From contig DAOVDN010000088.1 in NCBI GenBank assembly GCA_030669465.1, forward strand, positions 1 through 5,877: a stretch of 5,877 nucleotides of DNA, read 5' to 3'. Both the position numbers and the translations under genes were made by a program. The DNA is from Desulfobacterales bacterium (GTDB lineage: Bacteria > Desulfobacterota > Desulfobacteria > Desulfobacterales > ETH-SRB1). The notes below the pieces were generated by a model. The model worked only from the letters and a program-made list of their open reading frames with translations. It made no database searches and was not told the DNA's origin. Shown here one piece after another: positions 1 to 5,387 of this stretch; position 1 is the first letter of the stretch, and each line of letters opens with the position of its first letter.

Positions 1-981
1 AGCAAAAACATGCGCCGTTCAAAGATAATTATTCCTGATACAGCGCACGGTACAAACCCCGCCAGTGCGGCATTGTGCGGTTACAAATCCGTACCTGTAA
101 AATCCAATGAACAGGGGATTCTTTCTCCCGAGGCCGTCGCCAGGGTAATGGATGAAGATACGGCCGGAATCATAGTGACCAATCCCAACACTCTCGGTCT
201 TTTTGAAGAGAATATCAAGGAAATAGCCGAGATCGTCCACTCAAAAGACGGGCTGGTCTATTGTGACGGTGCAAACATGAATGCTGTCATGGGCATCGTT
301 CAGATGGGAAAAATCGGGGTTGACATGATGCATCTGAACCTCCACAAGACCTTCTCGACCCCACATGGAGGGGGCGGGCCTGGTTCCGGTCCGGTCTGTG
401 TCAAAAAACATCTTGAACCATTTCTCCCTGTTCCGCGCGTGGTCAAAGAAAACGGCGGATATATTCTTTCCGAAGACTTCCCTGAATCTGTCGGTAAGCT
501 GCAAGCCTTTTATGGAAATTTCAGTGTCATGGTAAAGACTTACAGTTATATCAGGAGCATGGGGGCGGATAACCTGAAAAAGGCAAGCCGGCTCGCCGTA
601 TTAAATGCCAATTACATCAAGGAGATGTTAAAAGAGATATTTCATCTTCCTTATGATAGGCCATGCATGCACGAGTGCGTCTTTTCCGATAAATTTCAAA
701 ATGCCTATAAGATTACAACCATGAATATGGCCAAACGCCTCATGGATTACGGTTTTCATCCACCCACCATCTATTTTCCGCTGGTTGTACATGGCGCTAT
801 CATGATCGAACCGACCGAGACAGAGTCAAAAGAGGATATAGACCTTTTTATTGAAGCATTAAAAGCCATAGCAGATGAAGCAAAAGAAAATCCTGAACTT
901 TTGCGAAAAGCGCCAGGGCGTTGCAAGGTAAAGAGACTGGATGAGACAACTGCGGCAAGACGGCCGTGTCTTGCAGGATGA
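1..981 (+). CDS. gcvPB: Glycine dehydrogenase (decarboxylating) subunit 2, P-protein beta half, 5'-truncated by window edge
   Basis: The PLP-binding subunit of the split P-protein of the glycine cleavage system. With GcvPA it decarboxylates glycine and passes the aminomethyl group to the lipoyl arm of GcvH in the cytoplasm. The frame is open from base 1, and the ATG at position 10 is internal. About 326 residues are present; the family is roughly 480, so about 150 N-terminal residues lie outside the window. Visible motifs, counted from the first in-window codon, are PDTAHGTNPASA (12-23), the CDGANMNA segment (about 87-94), and LNLHKTF with the presumed PLP lysine at residue 116 (bases 346-348), followed by a PHGGGGPGSGP loop. 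The C-terminus (RLDETTAARRPCLAG) resembles the usual GcvPB tail, so the 3' end looks intact. It probably ends a gcv operon whose other genes are to the left, and it converges on the next gene with a 5-bp gap. Confidence 0.95.
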   Translation, partial: SKNMRRSKIIIPDTAHGTNPASAALCGYKSVPVKSNEQGILSPEAVARVMDEDTAGIIVTNPNTLGLFEENIKEIAEIVHSKDGLVYCDGANMNAVMGIVQMGKIGVDMMHLNLHKTFSTPHGGGGPGSGPVCVKKHLEPFLPVPRVVKENGGYILSEDFPESVGKLQAFYGNFSVMVKTYSYIRSMGADNLKKASRLAVLNANYIKEMLKEIFHLPYDRPCMHECVFSDKFQNAYKITTMNMAKRLMDYGFHPPTIYFPLVVHGAIMIEPTETESKEDIDLFIEALKAIADEAKENPELLRKAPGRCKVKRLDETTAARRPCLAG

Positions 982-986
982 GTTAA

Positions 987-1241
987 TCATTTACGTTCCT
1001 TAATCAGCGTCTTGGCTATTTCGATGTCGTAGGCCTGGTTCGGATCAAAGTTATTGGATCTGTACATGCCGGCGGCCTTTTTGATCGCTCCATAGGGCAC
1101 CCATCCGTGTTCTTCCCAGAGATCAGGATCATCTGCATTCCAGAGCCTGAACCAGGTGTTGCCGTCCAGTTCACGTACATACATGCGGATCTGTTTGTTT
1201 TGGGGAAAGGGATAATAATACAGACCTCTTTCATCTTTCAT
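987..1241 (-). CDS. Small Trp-rich hypothetical protein (84 aa) downstream of gmhA
   Basis: I do not recognise a named family. The product is 84 residues, soluble, with no signal peptide or membrane segment, and very aromatic: Y8-Y9-Y10, F12, Y21, W30, F31, W34, W42, W47, Y50, Y60. The central part (NTWFRLWNADDPDLWEEHGW, residues 28-47) looks like a compact fold with conserved tryptophans, and the C-terminal third is probably helical. A clear AAGGAG lies 12 nt before the ATG, and the gene starts 32 nt after the gmhA stop on the same strand, with no hairpin between, so it is probably cotranscribed with gmhA. I have an unverified impression that similar short proteins occur in sulfate-reducing bacteria. 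Other open frames over this stretch lack such a ribosome site and look like shadows. No function is proposed. Confidence 0.7.
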   Translation of the reverse strand: MKDERGLYYYPFPQNKQIRMYVRELDGNTWFRLWNADDPDLWEEHGWVPYGAIKKAAGMYRSNNFDPNQAYDIEIAKTLIKERK

Positions 1242-1253
1242 AAGTTTTTTTTG

Positions 1254-1259
1254 CTCCTT
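1254..1259 (-). promoter_or_regulatory. Ribosome binding site of the small Trp-rich gene
   Basis: Read on the minus strand, the sequence before the ATG at 1241 is an A-rich leader containing AAGGAG, spaced 12 nt from the start by A-rich sequence. It is among the best Shine-Dalgarno matches in the window and is the main reason for accepting this short frame over the overlapping alternatives. Confidence 0.65.
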
Positions 1260-1273
1260 TTTTTACCAAACCA

Positions 1274-1855
1274 TCAATTCTTGAATTCATGCGGAAAGAG
1301 AGTTCTGTCAACAAGTTCGCATAAGATATGCCCCAGGGTGATATGTGTCTCCTGAATCCTTGCCGTTACTTCTGATTCAACACAAAATACCATATTGGCA
1401 GAGTCTGCCAATCTGCCACCGCGGCCGGTCATACCGATTGTAAATGTCCCGATATCTTTTGCTGCATTTACAGCTTTTATCACATTGTTTGAGTTGCCGC
1501 TGGTGCTGATACCTATGGCAATATCGTCCTTTTTGCCAAGGGCCTTGATTTGCTTGGCAAATATTTCATCAAAGTGATAATCATTTCCTATGCTTGTTAT
1601 TATAGATGTATCGGTCGTTAAAGCAATGGCGGCAAGAGGCGGCCGCTGGATTTGAAACCGGTTTACGAATTCTGCTGCAATATGCTGGGCATCTGCAGCA
1701 CTGCCGCCGTTGCCGAAAATAAGAATTTTGTGACCGGAAGCTATGCATGTGGCGAGCATATCAGCCCCTCTTTGAATGAGATCGATGTTTGTTTTTACGA
1801 ACTTCTCTTTAACCTCAATGCTTTCTTTAAGAATGTCAAGAATAATGTTTTTCAT
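1274..1855 (-). CDS. gmhA: Phosphoheptose isomerase (sedoheptulose 7-phosphate isomerase), SIS domain
   Basis: Converts D-sedoheptulose 7-phosphate to D-glycero-D-manno-heptose 7-phosphate, the first step of ADP-heptose synthesis for the LPS inner core; cytoplasmic and zinc-dependent in known members. The 193-aa product is one SIS domain: GNGGS at 48-52, ADAQH ending in H58, E62, STSGNS at 117-122, and RIQETH followed by LGH at 166-176. H58, E62, Q168 and H176 match the metal and active-site residues known in E. coli GmhA (H61, E65, Q172, H180). I start it at the ATG at 1855, because this gives the family length (E. coli 192 aa) and an AGGA lies 12 nt upstream. The frame stays open back to 1951, but the extra 32 residues are encoded by repeat-containing DNA and look unlike GmhA. 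It sits 128 bp after the TPR gene and 32 bp before the small Trp-rich gene. Confidence 0.93.
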   Translation of the reverse strand: MKNIILDILKESIEVKEKFVKTNIDLIQRGADMLATCIASGHKILIFGNGGSAADAQHIAAEFVNRFQIQRPPLAAIALTTDTSIITSIGNDYHFDEIFAKQIKALGKKDDIAIGISTSGNSNNVIKAVNAAKDIGTFTIGMTGRGGRLADSANMVFCVESEVTARIQETHITLGHILCELVDRTLFPHEFKN

Positions 1856-1901
1856 ATATTGCGTGTTTCCTATAATCAGTTTTGCAATCTCCTTGAACAC
1901 G

Positions 1902-1917
1902 GACAAACAAGTTTGTC
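1902..1917. repeat. Short palindrome upstream of gmhA
   Basis: GACAAAC and GTTTGTC are perfect 7-bp inverted arms separated by AA, centred about 55 bp before the gmhA start. The spacer is too short for a good RNA hairpin with all seven pairs, so if it has a role, a dimeric DNA-binding protein site is more likely than a terminator. It may be chance. No convincing promoter was found next to it. Confidence 0.35.
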
Positions 1918-1927
1918 TATGCCACCC

Positions 1928-1983
1928 CAATCTCCAATCTCCAATCAACAATCAACAATCAACAATCAACAATCAACAATCCC
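1928..1983. repeat. Heptamer tandem array, eight 7-bp units, between the TPR gene and gmhA
   Basis: Exactly eight contiguous 7-bp units: CAATCTC twice, CAATCAA five times, then CAATCCC. The array ends one base before the TPR gene's stop codon (1984-1986). It lies in the presumed 5' leader of gmhA, or in the spacer of a TPR-gmhA transcript. The five identical central units suggest recent slippage, so the copy number may vary between strains. It has no palindromic partner nearby, unlike the arrays at 5176-5304 and 5310-5375. Confidence 0.95.
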
Positions 1984-3273
1984 CTAGTTATGACCTAATT
2001 TTTTTGCCTTTTCAAACTCTTTTAAAGCATCATCGGGCCGGTTCTGCTTAAGATAAAGCCTGCCGAGTCTCTGCCTGAAAAGACCGTTCTCCGGTGAAAT
2101 TTCTATGCTTTGTTCACAGAACATCACAGCAATTTCAGGATTTTCACCCTGAACGTCGAAGAGAAGTCCAAGGGCCGAGAGCGAGGCAGCATCATTTGGA
2201 TTCAGCTTTATTGCATTTTTATACCCCCTGACCGCCTCATCTGTCATGTCGACAGCAGCATAGCATTCACCAAGGCAACGGAAGGCAGGTCCTGAATCCG
2301 GTTTGATCCTGACTGCTTTTTCAAGGAGTTCTTTCCCTTTTTCAGGTCTTTCCATCTCCATATAAAGCCTGCCGGTTTGAAACACTACCTCAAATACATC
2401 TTTTTCCAGGCTATCTGCTTTAAGGAAGCGTTCAAGGGCTCTATCTTTGTTACCCATCAACTTGTTTGCAAGGCCTGAGTTGTATAAGGCCATGATCTCT
2501 TTTGGGTCAAGCTGTATGGCTGTTTCAAACTCTTCTATCGCTTCTTCAAAGGAGCCCAAAACTCCGTAACAGACGCCAAGACTATTGTGGACATTTACGT
2601 TTGATGGATCGAGCATGAGAGCTGTTTTAAATTCTCTGACAGCCTCTTTGATATTTCCTCTCTGGTACAACTGGTCGCCACTGATATTTAAGCTCACAGC
2701 GTCAAAGCAAACAGCGCTGTCAGGGCCGAAGAATGCGGCATGATCAAGCGCTTTACGGGCGTTATCAAGGATCCGGCTCTTTCTGAAGTTGATAGTCGGA
2801 TATGAGGCTATTCCTATGGTAACTGTTTCATTTCGGTATATTGCAAGATTTTTTTGGATTTTTTTAGCTAGCTTAAGACAAGGATCTCCATTTTTTTCAG
2901 AAATAAAGCATCCGAACATATCGCAATCAAGCAGTCCCCACATTCTGTTTTCGATCTTGCATATAGCATCAATACTTTTGGCAACATCAGTCAGTATATC
3001 TGCCGCATGATCGCTTTCCGTTACTTCATCTTTATGGCTGAAATTGTCAATCCGGATAACCATTGCTCCAAATTTCGATGAAGAACCAAGCCGGGCCATG
3101 GCATGGTCAATGAAAGTTTTTCCGGCAAGAATATCCGGGAACTCGTTTGACAGTCTATCCAGACCAACTGTTAACTCGTTTTTATCATCTTTGACTTTTG
3201 AATCTGTTTCACATAACAGAAATTCATCGGTAGAAGTGCGGCAGCGAAATAATTCCTGGCGGCTTTGTGTCAT
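1984..3273 (-). CDS. TPR protein with degenerate GGDEF-like N-terminal domain
   Basis: The 429-aa product has two parts. Residues about 69-193 resemble a GGDEF domain: a hydrophobic strand MVIRIDNF (71-78), a central strand with DCDMF (116-120) where GGDEF would be, TIGIASYP (152-159), and an ARKALDHAAFFGPDSAVCFD segment (172-191) like the usual ALYxAKxxGRN end. Only D118 and F120 of the signature survive and no RxxD I-site is seen, so diguanylate cyclase activity is unlikely. Residues about 195-427 form about seven tandem 34-residue TPR units with typical G-x-x-x-A-x-x-x-[FY]-x-x-[AS]-[IL]-x-[LI]-x-P patterns. No signal peptide or membrane helix is seen, so it is probably a cytoplasmic protein-interaction factor. 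The ATG at 3273 has an AAGGG 7 nt upstream and a strong promoter further up. The link to gmhA downstream is positional only. Confidence 0.88.
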   Translation of the reverse strand: MTQSRQELFRCRTSTDEFLLCETDSKVKDDKNELTVGLDRLSNEFPDILAGKTFIDHAMARLGSSSKFGAMVIRIDNFSHKDEVTESDHAADILTDVAKSIDAICKIENRMWGLLDCDMFGCFISEKNGDPCLKLAKKIQKNLAIYRNETVTIGIASYPTINFRKSRILDNARKALDHAAFFGPDSAVCFDAVSLNISGDQLYQRGNIKEAVREFKTALMLDPSNVNVHNSLGVCYGVLGSFEEAIEEFETAIQLDPKEIMALYNSGLANKLMGNKDRALERFLKADSLEKDVFEVVFQTGRLYMEMERPEKGKELLEKAVRIKPDSGPAFRCLGECYAAVDMTDEAVRGYKNAIKLNPNDAASLSALGLLFDVQGENPEIAVMFCEQSIEISPENGLFRQRLGRLYLKQNRPDDALKEFEKAKKLGHN

Positions 3274-3320
3274 GATCAGACCCTTTTCAGCGTATTGTAG
3301 TGTGTGATAAGTGAGTAATA

Positions 3321-3692
3321 GTGATAAGACTTTGCTTTTTCAAGAAAAATAATATAGAAAAAGAATGGTTGGGTGTCAAATACAAAAGACATATTACAGC
3401 AATTCTCGGCAAACCGATTTATATAAACAATTACCAGAAATTTGAAAACCGGCTTTTAGTTACAGTCGCTATGGAGCAAGCCGACCGTGTCGGCGGAAAA
3501 AACGGCAACACGGTTGCCTTGCTCCAGAATATGGACTGTCCGGACGTAGATAAAAAAATGAGTTTTCAAATTTCTGACTATAGAATATTCCGGACGGCAG
3601 AATTCTTTACAAAAAAGAGATTGACTTTATATAGCGCTAAGACTACTCAATTCAGTTTTAGTTCATCCGAAGATTTCGGCCTCTGGGGTTAA
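3321..3692 (+). CDS. Doubtful open frame, 123 codons, GTG start; possibly not a gene or a decayed one
   Basis: An open frame that I do not recognise. Against it: a GTG start with no Shine-Dalgarno sequence, overlap with the strong minus-strand promoter of the TPR gene, a large hairpin sequence in its middle, and no recognisable domain. For it: 123 codons without a stop, and a middle segment (about residues 51-75, from MEQADRVGGKNGN onward) that reads like ordinary protein sequence. It could be a remnant of a repeated or mobile sequence carrying the hairpin. I list it so the stretch is not left blank. Confidence 0.2.
   Translation: MIRLCFFKKNNIEKEWLGVKYKRHITAILGKPIYINNYQKFENRLLVTVAMEQADRVGGKNGNTVALLQNMDCPDVDKKMSFQISDYRIFRTAEFFTKKRLTLYSAKTTQFSFSSSEDFGLWG
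3351..3379 (-). promoter_or_regulatory. Near-consensus sigma-70 promoter for the TPR gene
   Basis: On the minus strand, TTGACA (3379-3374, 6/6 to consensus) is followed by a 17-nt spacer and TATATT (3356-3351, 5/6 to TATAAT). Transcription would start near 3344, giving a 5' leader of about 70 nt before the ATG at 3273. It may also drive gmhA and the 84-aa gene if transcripts read through the repeat at 1928-1983. Position, orientation and spacing all fit; the call is from sequence only. Confidence 0.65.
3472..3526. repeat. Imperfect 19-bp inverted repeat (hairpin) in the divergent gap
   Basis: The left arm 3472-3490 and the right arm 3508-3526 pair at 17 of 19 positions, with a 17-nt loop (3491-3507). 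The innermost seven pairs (ACCGTGT/ACACGGT) and the outer nine (TGGAGCAAG/CTTGCTCCA) are perfect; the two mismatches lie between them. No T-tract follows on either strand, so it is not a Rho-independent terminator. It could be a REP-like intergenic element or the remnant of a mobile element end. Confidence 0.8.
3606..3633 (+). promoter_or_regulatory. Weak candidate promoter for hisI-hisG
   Basis: TTTACA (3606-3611, 5/6 to the -35 consensus), a 16-nt spacer and TATATA (3628-3633, 4/6 to the -10 consensus) face hisI. The 8-bp palindrome TAGCGCTA (3632-3639) overlaps the end of the -10 box, where an operator could sit. The implied leader of about 220 nt would include both repeat arrays. In AT-rich DNA such a match can easily arise by chance. 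Confidence 0.25.
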
Positions 3693-3710
3693 GAAACTAC
3701 TCAAAATTAA

Positions 3711-3742
3711 TCACGAAATCACGAAAGAGCGAAAACACGAAA
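3711..3742. repeat. Octamer tandem array, four 8-bp units
   Basis: Four contiguous 8-bp units: TCACGAAA twice, then the variants GAGCGAAA and ACACGAAA. All share CGAAA. The array is not coding and lies about 120 bp upstream of hisI. Confidence 0.85.
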
Positions 3743-3783
3743 TAAGACCTGGAAATCAAGTTAGCGCCTTTTGGGTGGACTTT

Positions 3784-3857
3784 TTTGACAGGATTAACGG
3801 GATTTACCTGATTTCTTTCTTTTCTTACATCCTGATTATCTTGTATATCCTGTCAAA
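3784..3857. repeat. Inverted nonamer array immediately upstream of hisI
   Basis: The outer arms TTTGACAGGAT (3784-3794) and ATCCTGTCAAA (3847-3857) are perfect 11-bp inverted repeats; extended to 3781-3794 and 3847-3860 they match at 13 of 14, ending on the base before the hisI ATG. Inside, each arm is a run of three diverged 9-bp units. The left arm has AGGATTAAC, GGGATTTAC and CTGATTTCT (3790-3816). Read on the minus strand, the right arm has AGGATATAC, AAGATAATC and AGGATGTAA (3851-3825). A T/C-rich linker joins them. Each arm contains TTGACA, but no acceptable -10 box follows at normal spacing. A hairpin in the mRNA here could hide the hisI start region. Confidence 0.88.
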
Positions 3858-3860
3858 GAA

Positions 3861-4250
3861 ATGGACATTCCTATGATTAAACTTAACTTTAATAAGATGG
3901 GTGGCCTTGTGCCCACTATAGTTCAGGATTATAAAACAGGTGAGGTTTTAATGCTTGCGTTTATGAATGAAGAGGCATGGGAGGCGACTCTTTCTACGGG
4001 CAAGGCCACGTATTATAGTCGCAGCCGGCAAGAGCTCTGGGTAAAGGGCGAGACTTCCGGAAACATGCAGCTTGTAAAAGAAATCAGAATTGACTGTGAT
4101 GATGATACTCTGCTTTTGAAGGTTGAGCAGATCGGCGGCGCGGCATGTCACACCGGATATAGAAGCTGTTTTTATAAGAAAGTTGAAGACGGGTCGATCA
4201 AGGTTGTTGGAAAACCTCTGTTTGATCCTGATGAGGTATATAAAAAATGA
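3861..4250 (+). CDS. hisI: Phosphoribosyl-AMP cyclohydrolase
   Basis: Opens the purine ring of PR-AMP, the third step of histidine synthesis; a cytoplasmic Zn/Mg enzyme. The 129-aa product is the single-domain form, with no fused PR-ATP pyrophosphohydrolase (HisE), so hisE must lie elsewhere. Motifs: [19 protein letters not shown] at 14-32, the [18 protein letters not shown] block at 50-67, DCDDD at 78-82 carrying the Mg-binding aspartates and a zinc cysteine (C79), and [11 protein letters not shown] at 95-105 with the other zinc cysteines C96 and C103. The start is uncertain. The ATG at 3861 directly abuts the inverted repeat and has no Shine-Dalgarno sequence; the ATG at 3873 (residue 5) also fits family N-termini and has only a weak GGA before it. 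Its stop overlaps the hisG start by ATGA. Confidence 0.95.
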   Translation: MDIPMIKLNFNKMGGLVPTIVQDYKTGEVLMLAFMNEEAWEATLSTGKATYYSRSRQELWVKGETSGNMQLVKEIRIDCDDDTLLLKVEQIGGAACHTGYRSCFYKKVEDGSIKVVGKPLFDPDEVYKK

Positions 4251-5122
4251 AAAAAAAATTAAAACTGGGAATTCCCAAGGGAAGCCTGCAAAACGCTACA
4301 ATTGCTCTGTTCAAGCGTTCAGGATGGAAGATTAATGTCAACGGAAGAAGCTATTTCCCCGAGATTAACGATGATACAATAGAGTGCGCAATATGCAGGG
4401 CCCAGGAAATGTCCTGTTATGTAGAGAGCGGCACCCTCGATGCCGGGCTTACAGGAAAGGACTGGATAGCTGAAAACAACTCTGATGTTCATGTGATAAC
4501 CGATCTTGTTTATTCCAAGGTGAGCGCTCGGCCTGCGCGATGGGTTCTAGCTGTTCCATACGATTCACCCGTCAGGAAACTTGAGGATCTCCAGGGGAAG
4601 AAAATAGCAACAGAGCTGGTCGAATTTACAAAGAAATACTTTTCAGAGCGTGGAATCGATGTAAAGGTTGAGTTTTCATGGGGCGCAACCGAAGCAAAGG
4701 TTGTTTCAGGACTTGCGGATGCTATTGTTGAGGTTACAGAGACCGGCAGCACGATAAAAGCCCACGGTCTTCAAATTATCCATGAATTGATGCAGACCAA
4801 TACCCAGCTTATCGCAAACCACGATGCCTGGAAGAATCCGGAAAAAAGAGAAAAGCTCGAGCAGATAGCGCTTTTGCTCAAAGGTGCTCTTTTAGGTGAA
4901 AAACTGGTCGGCCTTAAGATGAATGTTCCTGATACACGCCTTGAAAAGATTGTATCCCTGCTTCCAAGTCTCAATGCTCCGACTGTTTCCCCTCTTTACC
5001 AGTCAAAATGGTTTTCAGTAGAAACAGTCGTAAGTTCTAATACCGTAAGGGATCTTATCCCAGAACTACTTAAGCATGGCGCAGAAGGTATAATAGAATA
5101 TCCTCTTAACAAGGTGGTATGA
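4247..5122 (+). CDS. hisG: ATP phosphoribosyltransferase, long form
   Basis: Condenses ATP and PRPP to phosphoribosyl-ATP, the committed first step of histidine synthesis, normally feedback-inhibited by histidine. The 291-aa length and a C-terminal ACT-like regulatory domain (about 216-291) mark the long, HisZ-independent form. Catalytic-domain motifs: GIPKGSL at 8-14, DAGLTGKDW at 65-73, and the PRPP-binding segment [20 protein letters not shown] at 155-174, with E162, T164, E165, T166, G167, S168 and T169 in the loop. The ATG at 4247 overlaps the hisI stop in ATGA, so translational coupling is likely; a GAGG 10 nt upstream lies inside the end of hisI. No frameshift or missing motif is seen. 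It is followed by a 274-bp repeat-rich gap before proC. Confidence 0.96.
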   Translation: MKKKLKLGIPKGSLQNATIALFKRSGWKINVNGRSYFPEINDDTIECAICRAQEMSCYVESGTLDAGLTGKDWIAENNSDVHVITDLVYSKVSARPARWVLAVPYDSPVRKLEDLQGKKIATELVEFTKKYFSERGIDVKVEFSWGATEAKVVSGLADAIVEVTETGSTIKAHGLQIIHELMQTNTQLIANHDAWKNPEKREKLEQIALLLKGALLGEKLVGLKMNVPDTRLEKIVSLLPSLNAPTVSPLYQSKWFSVETVVSSNTVRDLIPELLKHGAEGIIEYPLNKVV

Positions 5123-5130
5123 ATATAAGT

Positions 5131-5174
5131 GCCTTTTACTGTTAATCAAAGACGTAGCTGTCAAGCTAAAAGGC
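5131..5174. other. Possible stem-loop just after hisG
   Basis: GCCTTTTA (5131-5138) and TAAAAGGC (5167-5174) form a perfect 8-bp stem with a 28-nt loop, 8 nt after the hisG stop. A competing inner hairpin, TAGCT-GTCA-AGCTA (5155-5168), overlaps the right arm by two bases. The stem is AT-rich and no T-tract follows, so a Rho-independent terminator is not supported. It could be a 3' processing or stabilising structure, or chance. Confidence 0.3.
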
Positions 5175-5175
5175 T

Positions 5176-5304
5176 ATGAACGTCGAACATCGAACATCCA
5201 ACATCGAATTTTGAATAAAGTATTCTGCCAATTTATAAACTGGCGGAGCGAAGCGATTTCATCATTCGATGTTCAATGTTCGATGTTCGATGTTGGACGT
5301 TCAT
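5176..5304. repeat. Composite palindromic element: two inverted heptamer arrays around a core
   Basis: The left array (5178-5205) has the 7-bp units GAACGTC, GAACATC, GAACATC and CAACATC, with decayed units after it. The right array (5268-5302) is the inverse: GATGTTC, AATGTTC, GATGTTC, GATGTTG, GACGTTC. Aligned as arms 5176-5205 and 5275-5304, they pair at 27 of 30 positions. The 69-nt interior holds a near-palindrome, GCCAATTTATAAACTGGC (5228-5245, one mismatched pair), then a GCGGAGCGAAGCG stretch (5243-5255). This looks like an organised intergenic element rather than simple slippage. I recall similar elements in sulfate-reducer genomes but cannot confirm it here. Confidence 0.9.
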
Positions 5305-5309
5305 CTTTT

Positions 5310-5375
5310 AAGGTTCAAGGTTAGAAAGCGATGGAAATTGAACATAAGGCAACCAACCTTGAACCTTGAACCCTG
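5310..5375. repeat. Second inverted heptamer array, unit AAGGTTC/AACCTTG
   Basis: The left arm (5310-5323) has AAGGTTC and AAGGTTA; the right arm (5355-5375) has AACCTTG twice and then AACCCTG. The perfect inverted core is 13 bp (5310-5322 with 5355-5367), with a 32-nt loop. It starts 5 bp after the previous element, uses an unrelated heptamer, and ends 12 bp before the proC ribosome site. Confidence 0.9.
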
Positions 5376-5387
5376 AATTTTATCTAT

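Larger units (their letters stand above)
3274..3860. other. Divergent intergenic region between the TPR gene and hisI
   Basis: This 587-bp gap has no gene I would assert. Going right it holds: the leader and promoter of the TPR gene (minus, to 3379); a doubtful plus-strand open frame (3321-3692) containing a 19-bp imperfect inverted repeat (3472-3526); a partial direct repeat of AGAATAT followed by TCCGGAC (at 3526 and 3582, the first copy with a 6-bp insert); a weak possible plus promoter with the palindrome TAGCGCTA at 3632-3639; an 8-bp tandem array (3711-3742); and an inverted nonamer array (3784-3857). No tRNA, riboswitch or His-rich leader peptide was recognised. Confidence 0.75.

Noticed and set aside
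10..20. ATG at position 10 as the true gcvPB start
   Set aside because: The frame is open to base 1, and the PDTAHGTNPASA motif that follows lies well inside the protein in this family, so the gene continues to the left of the window.
1107..1355. Plus-strand and other-frame open stretches over the small gene and gmhA
   Set aside because: They are antisense or out-of-frame to supported genes, lack ribosome sites and have no recognisable protein features.
1856..1951. Longer gmhA frame starting at 1951 (32 extra residues)
   Set aside because: The extra part is encoded partly by the heptamer array, does not resemble GmhA, and would make the protein longer than the family; the ATG at 1855 gives 193 aa and has an AGGA upstream. 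A CTG behind AAGGAG near 1880 is possible but less likely.
3785..3813. TTGACA in the repeat arm as the hisI promoter
   Set aside because: At 17 nt spacing the -10 would be CTGATT (2/6); at 16 or 18 nt it is no better. The hexamer is part of the repeat unit.
3693..3860. Histidine attenuator or leader peptide before hisI
   Set aside because: No short frame with a run of His codons and no terminator hairpin with a T-tract was found.
4510..4974. Minus-strand open frames inside hisG
   Set aside because: They lie antisense to a clear, motif-complete hisG and show no features of their own.
5131..5174. Rho-independent terminator of hisG
   Set aside because: The stem is AT-rich, the loop is 28 nt and no T-run follows on the plus strand.
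5176..5375. CRISPR-like array
   Set aside because: The repeat units are 7 bp and contiguous, with no spacers of regular length, and the two sides are inverted; no cas gene is present.
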